DNA from: Nocardioides abyssi
GTDB lineage: Bacteria > Actinomycetota > Actinomycetes > Propionibacteriales > Nocardioidaceae
Length of the DNA stretch: 64,000 bases
NCBI RefSeq assembly: GCF_030412915.1
Contig: NZ_JAUHJR010000005.1
Location: forward strand, 1-64,000
Direction: 5' to 3'
A program made the position numbers and the translations under genes. The notes under the pieces were generated by a model. The model ran no database searches and was not told the origin of the DNA. It saw only the letters and a list, made by a program, of their open reading frames with translations. This document shows positions 50,565 through 61,751 of the stretch, in pieces (within the stretch, counting starts at the first letter, position 1; the number at the start of each line of letters is the position of its first letter).

Positions 50565-51973
50565 CAGCGCACCGTCCCCATCGACGTGGTGCCGGCGTCC
50601 TCGGAGCCGGCGGGGTCGGGGGCGTACGGGCTCGGCAGGTCGGCCTCCCCGGCCCGCCAGCGCCGCGCCATCGAGCGCAGCACCACGATCGCGCCGATGG
50701 TCATCGCCGTGTAGACGACGGTGGTCGCGCCGAGCAGCCACCACAGCCCCGGGTTGTCCCCGGCCGCCTCGGGCGTGCGCATGACGTCCTGGACGATCCA
50801 CGGCTGGCGGCCGACCTCGGTGGCGATCCAGCCCGCCTCCATCGCGACGACCGACAGGACGCCGCCGGTGGCCATGAACCGCAGGAACCACCGGTGGTCG
50901 GTCAGCTCACGACCACGCCAGCGCATCACCCAGTAGACGACGGCGACGAGCGCCAGCAGCGTGCCGATGCCGACCATCACTTGGAACGACAGGTGGGTGA
51001 TGTTGACTGGCGGGTGGGTGTCGACGGGGAACTCGTCGAGGCCGACGACCGGCTCGGTGAAGGAGTTCCGCGCGATCAGCGAGCCGAGGTAGGGGATGTC
51101 GAGCGCGTACCTCACCTCCCCGTCGATGAGCACGCCACCGAGGCGCAGCGGCGAGGGGCTCTCGGTCTCGGTGGCCAGCTCGAACGCCGCCAGCTTGGCC
51201 GGCTGCCACTCCGCGAGCCGCCCGCCGAGCAGGTGGCCCACGAACGGCTGCACGACGGCCGAGACGCTCGCGAAGGCCATCGCCACGGTGAAGCCGAGCC
51301 GGTGCCGCTCGTCGCGACGGCCGCGCAGCATGCCGACGGCGTACACCGCGGCGATGGCGAAGCCGGCGACCATGTACGCCGCCAGCCACATGTGCAGGAA
51401 CTGCCAGAAGCCCGCGGGGTTGAACAGCACCGCCCACGGCTCGATGTCGACGACCTCGCCGTCGACGATGCGGAAGCCGGTGGGGACGTTCATCCAGGCG
51501 TTGACCGCGATGACGCAGTAGGTGCCGACGACGCCGGTGATCGCCATCGGGACGACCATCAGCAGGTGCTGCTTGGCCGGCATCCGCCCCCAGCCGTAGA
51601 GGTAGATGCCGAGGAAGATCGCCTCCAGGAAGAACGCCAGCCCCTCGAAGGCGAACGGCAGGCCGAGCACGTCGCCGAACGTGCCCATCAGGCCGGGCCA
51701 CAGCAGCCCCATCTCGAAGCTGAGCACCGTGCCGGAGACCGCGCCGATCGCGAAGAGCACCGCCGAGACCTTGGCCCAGCGCTGCGCGAGGGTGAGCGCA
51801 TGCTCGTTCCCTCGGCGCAGGCCGATGAGGTGCATCGTGAAGATGATCGCCGGGAAGGCGACGCCGAAGCAGGCGAGCACGATGTGCCAGCCGAGCGAGA
51901 GAGCCATCTGCTGACGGGCCGGCAGGAGGCCGGCGGGATCGGCCTCGGCAGCGGCGGACAGGAGCACGTCCAT
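50564..51973 (-). CDS. cydA: cytochrome bd oxidase subunit I (CydA)
   Basis: 469 residues. Nine membrane helices carry the haem and quinol motifs: QQMALSLGWHIVLA (His ligand), MGLLWPGLMGTFGDVLGLPF, and GRQPWIVQDVMRT. The quinol loop is of the short type, as in cyanide-insensitive or non-enterobacterial bd oxidases. Three starts lie close together: ATG 51982, GTG 51979 and ATG 51973. GGAGG at 51984-51988 spaces best with the last two, and ATG 51973 was chosen. The downstream cydB gene is coupled. Confidence 0.93.
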   Translation of the reverse strand: MDVLLSAAAEADPAGLLPARQQMALSLGWHIVLACFGVAFPAIIFTMHLIGLRRGNEHALTLAQRWAKVSAVLFAIGAVSGTVLSFEMGLLWPGLMGTFGDVLGLPFAFEGLAFFLEAIFLGIYLYGWGRMPAKQHLLMVVPMAITGVVGTYCVIAVNAWMNVPTGFRIVDGEVVDIEPWAVLFNPAGFWQFLHMWLAAYMVAGFAIAAVYAVGMLRGRRDERHRLGFTVAMAFASVSAVVQPFVGHLLGGRLAEWQPAKLAAFELATETESPSPLRLGGVLIDGEVRYALDIPYLGSLIARNSFTEPVVGLDEFPVDTHPPVNITHLSFQVMVGIGTLLALVAVVYWVMRWRGRELTDHRWFLRFMATGGVLSVVAMEAGWIATEVGRQPWIVQDVMRTPEAAGDNPGLWWLLGATTVVYTAMTIGAIVVLRSMARRWRAGEADLPSPYAPDPAGSEDAGTTSMGTVR

Positions 51974-52127
51974 GGGCACCATGCCTCCGACGGTAGGCCG
52001 GGCCAGACCGGAAACCGAGGGTTTGTGAAAGTTTTCACGAAGTGCCTCGTGGTACGTCGGCCGGGGTGGTCCTAGGACCATCGGGCGACAGGCCGAGGGA
52101 CCCGGGGACGTGATTTCTGGGGGTGGT

Positions 52128-53966
52128 GTGACGGATGATGTCTCGGTGACGACGACCCGACGCCGCCCGCTCCTCCTGGCCCTGGCCGGGGGAACCGCAG
52201 CCGTCGCCGGCATCGGCACGGCCGCCCGCACCGGACTCATCGGCGGGGACGACGGTCCCGCCGGCGGCCGGCTGCAGCTCAGCGCCGGCGACATGGGGGT
52301 GGAGTCGCTGACGCTGCCGCTGGACGACCAGGTCCTCGTGGAGGGCTCGCCCGCCACCGGTGGGCCTGCGGCCCGCCGCGGCACCGGCAAGCTCGCGACC
52401 ACGACGTACTCCATGGTCGGCTTCACCTGGACCCGCGGCGACGTCGAGCCCGTGCTCGAGGTCAGCGTGCGCCGCGGCTCGGCCTGGGAGCCCTGGCAGC
52501 GGGCGCCCGCCGCCCACGAGGCGCCCGACCCGGCCAGCAACGCCCCCGGCACCACCACCGGCACCGACCTGATGTGGGTGGGTCCGACCGACGGCGTGCG
52601 CGTCCGGGTCGTCGGTGAGCGCCCGGCCGACCTCTCGCTCGTGCTGCTCCACCCCACTCCCCTGCCCTCGGACCAGGACACGCTGCACGACGACCCCGAC
52701 GTCGACCCGTCCGCGCCGGTCGAGCGGCGGGTCGCCCCGCTGGGCAGGACATCGGCCGGGGCATCGGCGAAGGAGACGGCCGCCGCCGCGACCAGCGTGC
52801 CGCGGCCGACCATCCGCAACCGCAAGGACTGGGGCGCCAACGAGAACCTGCGGCAGAAGCCGCCGTCGTACATCGAGACCATCCAGCAGGTGCACGTGCA
52901 CCACACGGTCAACAGCAACACCTACTCGCGCGAGGAGGTGCCGGCGCTGATGCGTGGGATGTACGCCTACCACACGCAGTCGCTGGGCTGGTCCGACATC
53001 GGCTACAACTTCCTCGTCGACCGCTTCGGCCGGATCTGGACGGGTCGCGCCGGCGGCGCCGCCAAGAACGTCAAGGGCGCCCACACCCTCGGCTTCAACC
53101 ACCAGTCCGCGGGCGTCTCGGTCATCGGCAACTTCGACCAGGTCAAGCCCCCGGCCGAGGTCATCGCGGCGATCGCCCGGGTGGCCGCGTGGAAGCTCGA
53201 CAAGTTCGGCCGCGACCCGATGGGGAGGACGACCGCCGTCAGCCAGGGCAGCGACAAGTTCCGCTCGGGCAAGAGCGTCTCGCTGCCGGTCATCGACGGG
53301 CACCGCGACACCAACGACACCTCCTGCCCCGGGTCGAACCTGTACGCCGCGCTGCCGCAGATCCGCCAGAGGACCAAGAAGCGCATCGACAACTTCCACG
53401 ACCGTGACCGCGAGGTAGCGGTGTCGATCACCGCGCCCTTCGCCGCCGCCGGCCGGGTCGTCTTCGGCAAGAAGGTCACCGTGCGGCCCGGCACCTGGAC
53501 GCCGGCCGAGGCGACCCCGACCTACACCTGGCTGCGCGACGGCAAGCCGATCGGCAAGGCCCGCGGCTCGGACTACACGATCCGCCGCGGCGACATCGGC
53601 TCGCGCATCTCCGTGCGCGTCGAGGTCGCCGCGCCCGGCGCCGAGACCGCCACGCAGACCGTCTCGTGGCCGATGACCGGCCGGGCCGGCGTCGACCTGA
53701 CCGTGCGCGCCTCGGGCCGCAAGGGCCGCGCTCTGGTCACCGTCGTCGCGTCCGCGCCCGGGCTCGCCGCAGGACACCCCGACGGCGAGGTCGTCGTCAA
53801 GCTGGCCGGCAAGAGCGTCACGATGAAGCTCCGTGACGGCCGCGCCGAGCGGCTCGTGCGCGGGCTCGAGCCCGGCACCCACCGCGTCCGGGCGGTCTTC
53901 CAGCCCACCGCCCGCGCCGCGAAGGCCGTCGCCACCGACACCGTGCGGGTCAAACCCGTCGACTGA
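52128..53966 (+). CDS. Tat-exported N-acetylmuramoyl-L-alanine amidase (PGRP/amidase_2)
   Basis: 612 residues. A twin-arginine-like signal (TTTRRRPLLLALAGG) suggests Tat export. A beta-rich region (about 50-200) leads to the amidase_2 domain with VHVHHTVN, YNFLVDRFGRIWTGR, GHRDTND and SCPGSNL, supplying the zinc ligands. Ig-like beta domains fill the C-terminal 190 residues. Enzymes of this type cut the lactyl-amide bond of peptidoglycan. GTG 52128 was taken as the start; GTG 52110 and GTG 52146 are in frame. Confidence 0.9.
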   Translation: MTDDVSVTTTRRRPLLLALAGGTAAVAGIGTAARTGLIGGDDGPAGGRLQLSAGDMGVESLTLPLDDQVLVEGSPATGGPAARRGTGKLATTTYSMVGFTWTRGDVEPVLEVSVRRGSAWEPWQRAPAAHEAPDPASNAPGTTTGTDLMWVGPTDGVRVRVVGERPADLSLVLLHPTPLPSDQDTLHDDPDVDPSAPVERRVAPLGRTSAGASAKETAAAATSVPRPTIRNRKDWGANENLRQKPPSYIETIQQVHVHHTVNSNTYSREEVPALMRGMYAYHTQSLGWSDIGYNFLVDRFGRIWTGRAGGAAKNVKGAHTLGFNHQSAGVSVIGNFDQVKPPAEVIAAIARVAAWKLDKFGRDPMGRTTAVSQGSDKFRSGKSVSLPVIDGHRDTNDTSCPGSNLYAALPQIRQRTKKRIDNFHDRDREVAVSITAPFAAAGRVVFGKKVTVRPGTWTPAEATPTYTWLRDGKPIGKARGSDYTIRRGDIGSRISVRVEVAAPGAETATQTVSWPMTGRAGVDLTVRASGRKGRALVTVVASAPGLAAGHPDGEVVVKLAGKSVTMKLRDGRAERLVRGLEPGTHRVRAVFQPTARAAKAVATDTVRVKPVD

Positions 53967-53974
53967 CACCCGCT

Positions 53975-54016
53975 GACCTCGCGCGGCGGACCCCGACCCG
54001 CGGCGCGTCGCGAGTC
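53975..54016. terminator. weak bidirectional terminator
   Basis: GACCTCGCG (53975-53983) pairs with CGCGAGTC (54009-54016), with one bulge, between convergent gene ends 53966 and 54019. Confidence 0.3.
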
Positions 54017-54018
54017 AC

Positions 54019-55182
54019 TCAGCCGTGCCGGTACACCCAGACGTCGGTCGACCACACGTCCGCCGCCGACCGCCGACCCGGCGAGAGGTCGTCGGCCCAG
54101 TCGGCGCCGCCGTGGACGAGCAGGACGTCGCCGGCCCAGACGGCCGACCCGGGTGCGGCGGGCGCGCCGGCCGGCCGGGCGAGGCGGGTCCAGCTCTCCC
54201 GCGCGTCGTCGTACACCCAGCCACCGGAGGCGACCAGCCGGCCGCCGACCGCGCTGACCGGCCACGCCGACTTGTCGGTCCAGTCCTCGCGCGGCGCGTC
54301 GGGCAGCCGTGACCAGCGGCCCGCGGCGGGGTCGAGGCGACCGCCGTACGGGATGGTCCGGCCGTAGCCGTTCACCTCGCCGCCGTCAGCGCCGCCCAGC
54401 GTCGCGTCCACCAGGCGGGTCCCCGACCAGGACCAGTGCCAGCCGCCGAGCTGGTCGGAGCCCGGCAGCGTCCGCCAGGTCGCGGCGCCGGGCTCGAGGA
54501 GGGCGGCCTGGACGAGCGCCGGGTCCGCCGGCTGCCCGTCCGCCCCGATCGGCTTGGCGGTGAGCACCAGGCCCGCGTCGGTCGGCACGATCGTGCGGTC
54601 GAAGGCGGGCGCGATCGGGTCCGCCGGCAGCTCGGACCACGTCCCGGTCCGGGTGTCCAGGACGCGGTCGGGCACCCGGCCCACCTCGTCGCTGCCGGAC
54701 ACGACGAGCAGCCGGGCCGCGTCCGCCACGAGGGCGGCCCACTCGTTCCGCCCGGGCACGGACATCTCGTCCCAGGTGTCGTCGGCAGAGTGCCAGACGA
54801 GCAGCTCGCCGTCGACCAGGACGTACAGGTCCTCACCCACCACGGCCCGCGAGGACGACGGCGGAACCGGGCGCGGTGCGTCCGGGATGCGGCGCCAGGT
54901 GCCCGAGGCGAGGTCGTACGCCGCGCCGTCCCGCTCGGGGTCCTGCGCGTAGGAGCAGGCGGCCGTCGGCGGGCAGGGCGGCCCCGCGTGACCGCCGACC
55001 AGGACCACCTCGTCGCCGACGTGCGCCACGACCGTGCCCTCGCGCGGCGACAGCGGCGCCGGTCCCACCCGTTCCCACGCCCCGGCCCCGGCGCCGGACG
55101 GCGCCGACCTCTCGCCTCCCTGCTCGCCGCACCCCGACAGGACGGACGCGAGCAGGACGAGGGCGAGGAGAGCGGCGCGCAC
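54019..55182 (-). CDS. Kelch-like beta-propeller lipoprotein
   Basis: 387 residues. A lipobox VLSGC (Cys18) ends the signal. The mature part shows repeated propeller-like blades: a Gly-Gly or Val-Gly strand, then a Trp-x-x-Leu/Ile-Pro motif (GTWRRIPDAP, GTWSELPADP, ATWRTLPGS, GRWSRLPDAP, ESWTRLARP). This is typical of Kelch/galactose-oxidase-like propellers. No catalytic residue is evident, so it is probably a surface binding protein. GTG 55182 is the start. Confidence 0.85.
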   Translation of the reverse strand: MRAALLALVLLASVLSGCGEQGGERSAPSGAGAGAWERVGPAPLSPREGTVVAHVGDEVVLVGGHAGPPCPPTAACSYAQDPERDGAAYDLASGTWRRIPDAPRPVPPSSSRAVVGEDLYVLVDGELLVWHSADDTWDEMSVPGRNEWAALVADAARLLVVSGSDEVGRVPDRVLDTRTGTWSELPADPIAPAFDRTIVPTDAGLVLTAKPIGADGQPADPALVQAALLEPGAATWRTLPGSDQLGGWHWSWSGTRLVDATLGGADGGEVNGYGRTIPYGGRLDPAAGRWSRLPDAPREDWTDKSAWPVSAVGGRLVASGGWVYDDARESWTRLARPAGAPAAPGSAVWAGDVLLVHGGADWADDLSPGRRSAADVWSTDVWVYRHG

Positions 55183-55242
55183 GGTGGTACGACGCGGCGC
55201 CGGCCGCCGGGGTTCCGCGTCCGGGTCGTGTCGGGCCCGCCC

Positions 55243-55728
55243 TCAGGTACGAGCGGTCTTCCTGGCCGTCTTCGGCGACTTCCGGGGCCGCGGACGGACG
55301 ACGAGGACCGGGCACGGCGCGTAGTGCTGGACGCGCTGCGCGGTGCTGCCGACGAGCACGCTCTCGCTGATCCCCCGGCCCCCGGAGGCCACGACCACCA
55401 GCCCGGCGTCGTACTGCTGGGCGACCTTGATGATCTCGTTGGCCGGCGAGCCCGACCGCACCCGCTTGTGCACCTTCGGTCCCCACCCGTCGAACTCCGC
55501 GGCAACGGTCGCGACGGCGCGCTCCGCCGCGGCGCGGAAGGACAGCGTGTCCCACGCCGGCCGCGCCTGGGCGTCGGAGAGCTCGTCGGCGAAGGCGACG
55601 GCGGCCAACGGCCGGATGACCGCCACCACGGTGACGTCGGTGATCCGGGCGGGGTCCGCGAAGGACTTCAGGTGCCGCGCGGCGGCCAGGGACTGCTTGG
55701 AGCCGTCGGTGGCGACGATGACGTGCAT
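55243..55728 (-). CDS. universal stress protein (UspA family)
   Basis: 161 residues, one Usp domain. The N-terminal IVATDGSKQSLAA and the C-terminal VASGGRGISESVLVGSTAQ (Gly-x2-Gly-x9-Gly-Ser/Thr pattern) are the ATP-binding marks of the ATP-binding Usp class. The C-terminus is strongly basic (RPRPRKSPKTARKTART), which is not usual. ATG 55728 overlaps the permease stop by one base, so it is made with that transporter. Confidence 0.92.
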   Translation of the reverse strand: MHVIVATDGSKQSLAAARHLKSFADPARITDVTVVAVIRPLAAVAFADELSDAQARPAWDTLSFRAAAERAVATVAAEFDGWGPKVHKRVRSGSPANEIIKVAQQYDAGLVVVASGGRGISESVLVGSTAQRVQHYAPCPVLVVRPRPRKSPKTARKTART

Positions 55729-57167
55729 CAGTGGTTCCCCAACCTGTCGGAGGTGTCGGCCGGGCCGGAGGTGCCGGCGGGCCCGGACCGGTGGCCGAAG
55801 ACGAGCTCGAGCACGTAGAGCACCCCGCCCACGGCCAGCAGCGCCGCGCACCAGAGCAGCGACGCCGGGTCGTCGTAGATGACGTAGTAGAGGATCGCGA
55901 GGTTGCCGAGCAGGCCCAGGACGAGCAGCGGCGTGTTGGCGCGGAAGGCGCGCTCGTCCTCGTCGCACCCGCGCAGCTTCAGGCAGGTGCCGATGACGAG
56001 CGCGTAGATCGCGAGCAGGAAGACCACGGTCACCAGCGCCAGGCGGTTGACGAGGTCCAGGCTGCCGCCGGCCTCGAGGACGAGCGTGCCGGCGACGAGC
56101 AGGGCGCCGACGACCGCGCCGCTGAAGAGCAGGCCGACCCACGGGCTGCGACGGGTCGGGTGCACCTTGGCGAAGACCCCGGGGACGACGTCCTCGTGGG
56201 CCATGCCGTAGAGAATGCGCGGCTGGGTCACCAGCGTGACCAGGGTGGTGTTGGTGATGGCGACCAGGGCGATGACGGTGAAGATCGTCGTCATCGCGTC
56301 GGTGGAGAACGGCAGGATGCCCTGCTTGACGACCTCGAGCAGGGCGACGTCGGAGCCCGCGAGCTGGTCGATCGGCACGGTCAGCGCCGCCGCCATCGAG
56401 ACCAGCACGTAGACGACGCCGGCCACCACCATGCCCCCGACGAGGGAGCGCGGGAACGACTTGTGCGGGTCGATGGTCTCCTCGGCCACGTTGGCGGTGT
56501 TCTCGAAGCCGGTCATGGCGAAGAAGGAGAGCGCGACGCCGGCCAGCACGGCCAGCGCGGGGTTGCCGGCGACGCTGATGTCGGTGAGCGTCGCGAAGTC
56601 GGCATCGCCCTGGGCCACGAAGTAGATCGCGATCCCGATGACGATGATCAGCCCGCTGAGCTCGACGAAGGTCATCAGCATGTTCATCACCACCGACTCG
56701 GTGATGCCGATGTAGTTGATGAGCACGAGGACGGCGACGAAGACCAGCGACACCAGCAGCGCCGGCGGCCCGGCCCACAGCTCGCTGAAGTACGACGCGA
56801 AGCCGGCCGCCAGCGAGCCGCTCGCCGCGAAGCTCGCCGAGAGGAACGAGACGGTCACCAGGAAGGTGAGCGCCCGGTTGCCGAAGGCCCGCTGCACGTA
56901 CAACGAGGAGCCGGCGGCCTGCGGGTACTTCGTCACCAGCTCGGCGTACGCCGATCCCGTGATCGCCGCGACCGAGACGCCGGCGGCGAACGCCAACCAG
57001 AACGCCCCGCCCACGGCGGCGGCGACCAGGCCGATGAGGACGTAGACCCCCGAGCCCAGCACGTCGCCGAGCGTGTAGAAGAACAGCTGGAGACCGGTGA
57101 TGGACCGCTTGAGGCCACCGCCCTCGCCTGCCACGTCGTCATCGACGGTCGAAGAGCTGTGGGCCAC
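55728..57167 (-). CDS. APC-family amino-acid permease
   Basis: 479 residues and twelve membrane helices. Family marks are GDVLGSGVYVLIGLVAA in helix 1, AAGSSLYVQRAFG and FFAMTGFENTANVAEET in helix 6. The family imports or exchanges amino acids or polyamines; the substrate is unknown. GTG 57167 has GAGG about eight bases upstream. Coupling to a universal stress protein gene suggests control by the Usp domain, as seen in several actinobacterial APC-Usp pairs (inference). Confidence 0.92.
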   Translation of the reverse strand: MAHSSSTVDDDVAGEGGGLKRSITGLQLFFYTLGDVLGSGVYVLIGLVAAAVGGAFWLAFAAGVSVAAITGSAYAELVTKYPQAAGSSLYVQRAFGNRALTFLVTVSFLSASFAASGSLAAGFASYFSELWAGPPALLVSLVFVAVLVLINYIGITESVVMNMLMTFVELSGLIIVIGIAIYFVAQGDADFATLTDISVAGNPALAVLAGVALSFFAMTGFENTANVAEETIDPHKSFPRSLVGGMVVAGVVYVLVSMAAALTVPIDQLAGSDVALLEVVKQGILPFSTDAMTTIFTVIALVAITNTTLVTLVTQPRILYGMAHEDVVPGVFAKVHPTRRSPWVGLLFSGAVVGALLVAGTLVLEAGGSLDLVNRLALVTVVFLLAIYALVIGTCLKLRGCDEDERAFRANTPLLVLGLLGNLAILYYVIYDDPASLLWCAALLAVGGVLYVLELVFGHRSGPAGTSGPADTSDRLGNH

Positions 57168-57277
57168 GACGGAGCCTCGAATCGAGAAGGGTGTGGTGTC
57201 CAGACCTCACTCCCTCGCGCCCGGGTTGTCAACGGCCCGTGCCCTGCGCGGGCTCGTCAACGGCTGTGGACGAGCGG

Positions 57278-57306
57278 TTGACGGACGCACCGAACCGGCG
57301 TTGTCT
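57278..57306 (+). promoter_or_regulatory. -35/-10 promoter before the LysM gene
   Basis: TTGACG (57278-57283) and TTGTCT (57301-57306) are 17 bases apart. A perfect tandem 10-base repeat, GACGCAAACG, covers 57317-57336 just past the expected transcript start and could be a regulator site. Confidence 0.5.
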
Positions 57307-57362
57307 TGTTCATGCAGACGCAAACGGACGCAAACGCATGGTTCGACAGGACGGATCTCGGG

Positions 57363-58076
57363 ATGGACGACCCCACGCGCGGCTCGCTCGGCCGCTGCCT
57401 CCTCGTCGAGGCGGCGGCGACCGCGGCCCTCGGCGGCCTGGCCGCGACGGCGCTGCCGGTCGCCGGCGACGTCGTCGCCGGCGGGCGCGCGGGCTTCGAC
57501 CAGCTCCTGGTCTCCGCCTGCGGTGCCGTCGTCCTCGTCGCAGCCGTCTGGCTCTGGCTCGTGACGACCGTGGTGGTCGCCGAGGCGCTGAGCCGCCCCG
57601 GCCACACCCGCGCCCGTGCCGGTGCCGTCGAGAACGTCGGCCGGGGCGTGCCGCGGGTGCTGCGCACCGTGGTGCTCGCCGCCTGCGGCGTCGCGCTCGT
57701 CGCGCCCGTCGGCGCCGCCTCGGCCGGCGAGCCGCCGCACACCGTCCAGGCCCGGCACGGGCTGCCGGTGCCGGACCGGGCGACCTCCACCGCGGCGTGG
57801 GTCGCCGAGGCGGTGCGGTCGGCCACCGCGTCCGCTCCCAACCACGGCGCCGCCCCGGCGCGCGCGACCCGCACCCACGTCGTACGCACCGGCGACACCC
57901 TGTGGTCCCTTGCCGCGGCCGACCTCTCCCCCACCGCGGGCGCCGCCGACGTCACCCGTCGCTGGCACCGCCTCCACCAGCTCAACCGGGCCGTCATCGG
58001 GGACGACCCGGACCTCATCCACCCCGGCCAGCGGCTGCACCTGCCGCCGGTCGCGCACCGAGGAGACCCGTCATGA
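57363..58076 (+). CDS. membrane protein with C-terminal LysM domain
   Basis: 237 residues. Two membrane helices near the N-terminus (about 12-32 and 45-68) and a third hydrophobic run (about 103-125) precede a Pro/Ala linker and a LysM domain (THVVRTGDTLWSLAAADL, then LIHPGQRLHLP) that binds peptidoglycan. ATG 57363 was preferred to the in-frame ATG 57312: the 17 codons between carry A or T in the third position unlike real genes here. Its stop overlaps the next start as ATGA. Confidence 0.8.
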   Translation: MDDPTRGSLGRCLLVEAAATAALGGLAATALPVAGDVVAGGRAGFDQLLVSACGAVVLVAAVWLWLVTTVVVAEALSRPGHTRARAGAVENVGRGVPRVLRTVVLAACGVALVAPVGAASAGEPPHTVQARHGLPVPDRATSTAAWVAEAVRSATASAPNHGAAPARATRTHVVRTGDTLWSLAAADLSPTAGAADVTRRWHRLHQLNRAVIGDDPDLIHPGQRLHLPPVAHRGDPS

Positions 58077-58612
58077 CCCCATCGCCGACCCACGAGCGCC
58101 GCGAGAACGTCCTCACCTTCCCGCGCCCCGCCCTGCCCACCTCCGTCCAGGGCACGCTCGCCCTCGACCTCAGCCCGCGGCTCGACCCGCCGGCCGCCCA
58201 CGGCCCGGAGAGCAGCGGCACGGCCGGCGTGGTCCCCGTCGACCTACGACGGCGCCGCGCGCTCGAGCAGTGGTCGCGGCGCTTCGCCCAGGCGGCGGTC
58301 GAGATCGTCGGCGGGGACCGTCCGATCACCCAGCTGCTGCGCTGGACCACGACCGAGGTGTACGCCGACCTCGAGCGCCGCGCCTGCCTCGTCGCCCGCG
58401 CCGGCGCCCACCGCCCCGGCCTCGGCCGGGTGCAGCCGGTCCGCCCGAAGGTGCTCAGCGTGCACAGCTGCTTCGTCAGCGCCGACGCCGTCGAGACCAG
58501 CATCCACGTGCGGTACGGCGCGCGGTCCCGCGCCGTCGCCGCCCGCTTCGAGGAGCGCCCCGCGAAGGACGGCCCGCTCCGCTGGGTCTGCACCGCCCTC
58601 GACTTTGCCTGA
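58073..58612 (+). CDS. Rv3235-family protein
   Basis: 179 residues. After a Pro-rich, disordered first 60 residues comes the family core: RRRALEQWSRRFAQAAVEI, GDRPITQLLRWTTTEVYADL and a C-terminal beta region with ETSIHVRYG and RWVCTALDFA. The family is actinobacterial and lies near secA in mycobacteria (Rv3235). The role is unknown. Coupled to the LysM gene by ATGA. Confidence 0.82.
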   Translation: MTPSPTHERRENVLTFPRPALPTSVQGTLALDLSPRLDPPAAHGPESSGTAGVVPVDLRRRRALEQWSRRFAQAAVEIVGGDRPITQLLRWTTTEVYADLERRACLVARAGAHRPGLGRVQPVRPKVLSVHSCFVSADAVETSIHVRYGARSRAVAARFEERPAKDGPLRWVCTALDFA

Positions 58613-58615
58613 GCA

Positions 58616-58690
58616 GGACCGAGCGAGGAACGAGCTCGGTCCGTCGCGAAGGCAGGCCGAGCAAGGCCGCGACCGAGGAACGAGGTCGCG
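58616..58690. repeat. two hairpins with the same 9-base loop
   Basis: GGACCGAGC (58616-58624) pairs with GCTCGGTCC (58634-58642), and CGCGACC (58668-58674) pairs with GGTCGCG (58684-58690). Both close the loop GAGGAACGA. The stems differ completely in sequence but each pairs perfectly, a compensatory pattern. Confidence 0.7.
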
Positions 58691-58699
58691 ACGGCCGGG

Positions 58700-58750
58700 T
58701 CGAGACCCGGTGAGGGGCGCAGGGCCGCGACCACGGTCACCGGGTTTCGA
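58700..58750. repeat. dispersed inverted repeat (copy B)
   Basis: TCGAGACCCGGTGA (58700-58713) is inverted at TCACCGGGTTTCGA (58737-58750), with 23 bases between. The arm and the GGGGC after it match copy A at 33199. CTGCTCAACAAGCGGGTGG follows, like the CTCAACCAGCGGTGG tails elsewhere. Confidence 0.7.
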
Positions 58751-58811
58751 CGACGCTCGCCAGGGCTCCCTGCTCAACAAGCGGGTGGCGGGGGCGGGTC
58801 GGGAACGACGA

Positions 58812-58845
58812 ACGCCGGCCCGGTCCCGAGGGACCGAGCCGGCGT
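58812..58845. terminator. terminator hairpin after secA
   Basis: A stem of 16 positions (58812-58827 with 58830-58845, one mismatch) lies 16 bases past the secA stop. No U-tract follows. Confidence 0.7.
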
Positions 58846-58861
58846 GCGGGGCTGACTGAGG

Positions 58862-61678
<2,817 letters not shown>

Positions 61679-61751
61679 GGGGGTACAACTCCTAAGCGGT
61701 GGGAAGCCGAGCGGTCGGCGCCGCAACTCTACCCACGGGGTCGAGCCGTCC

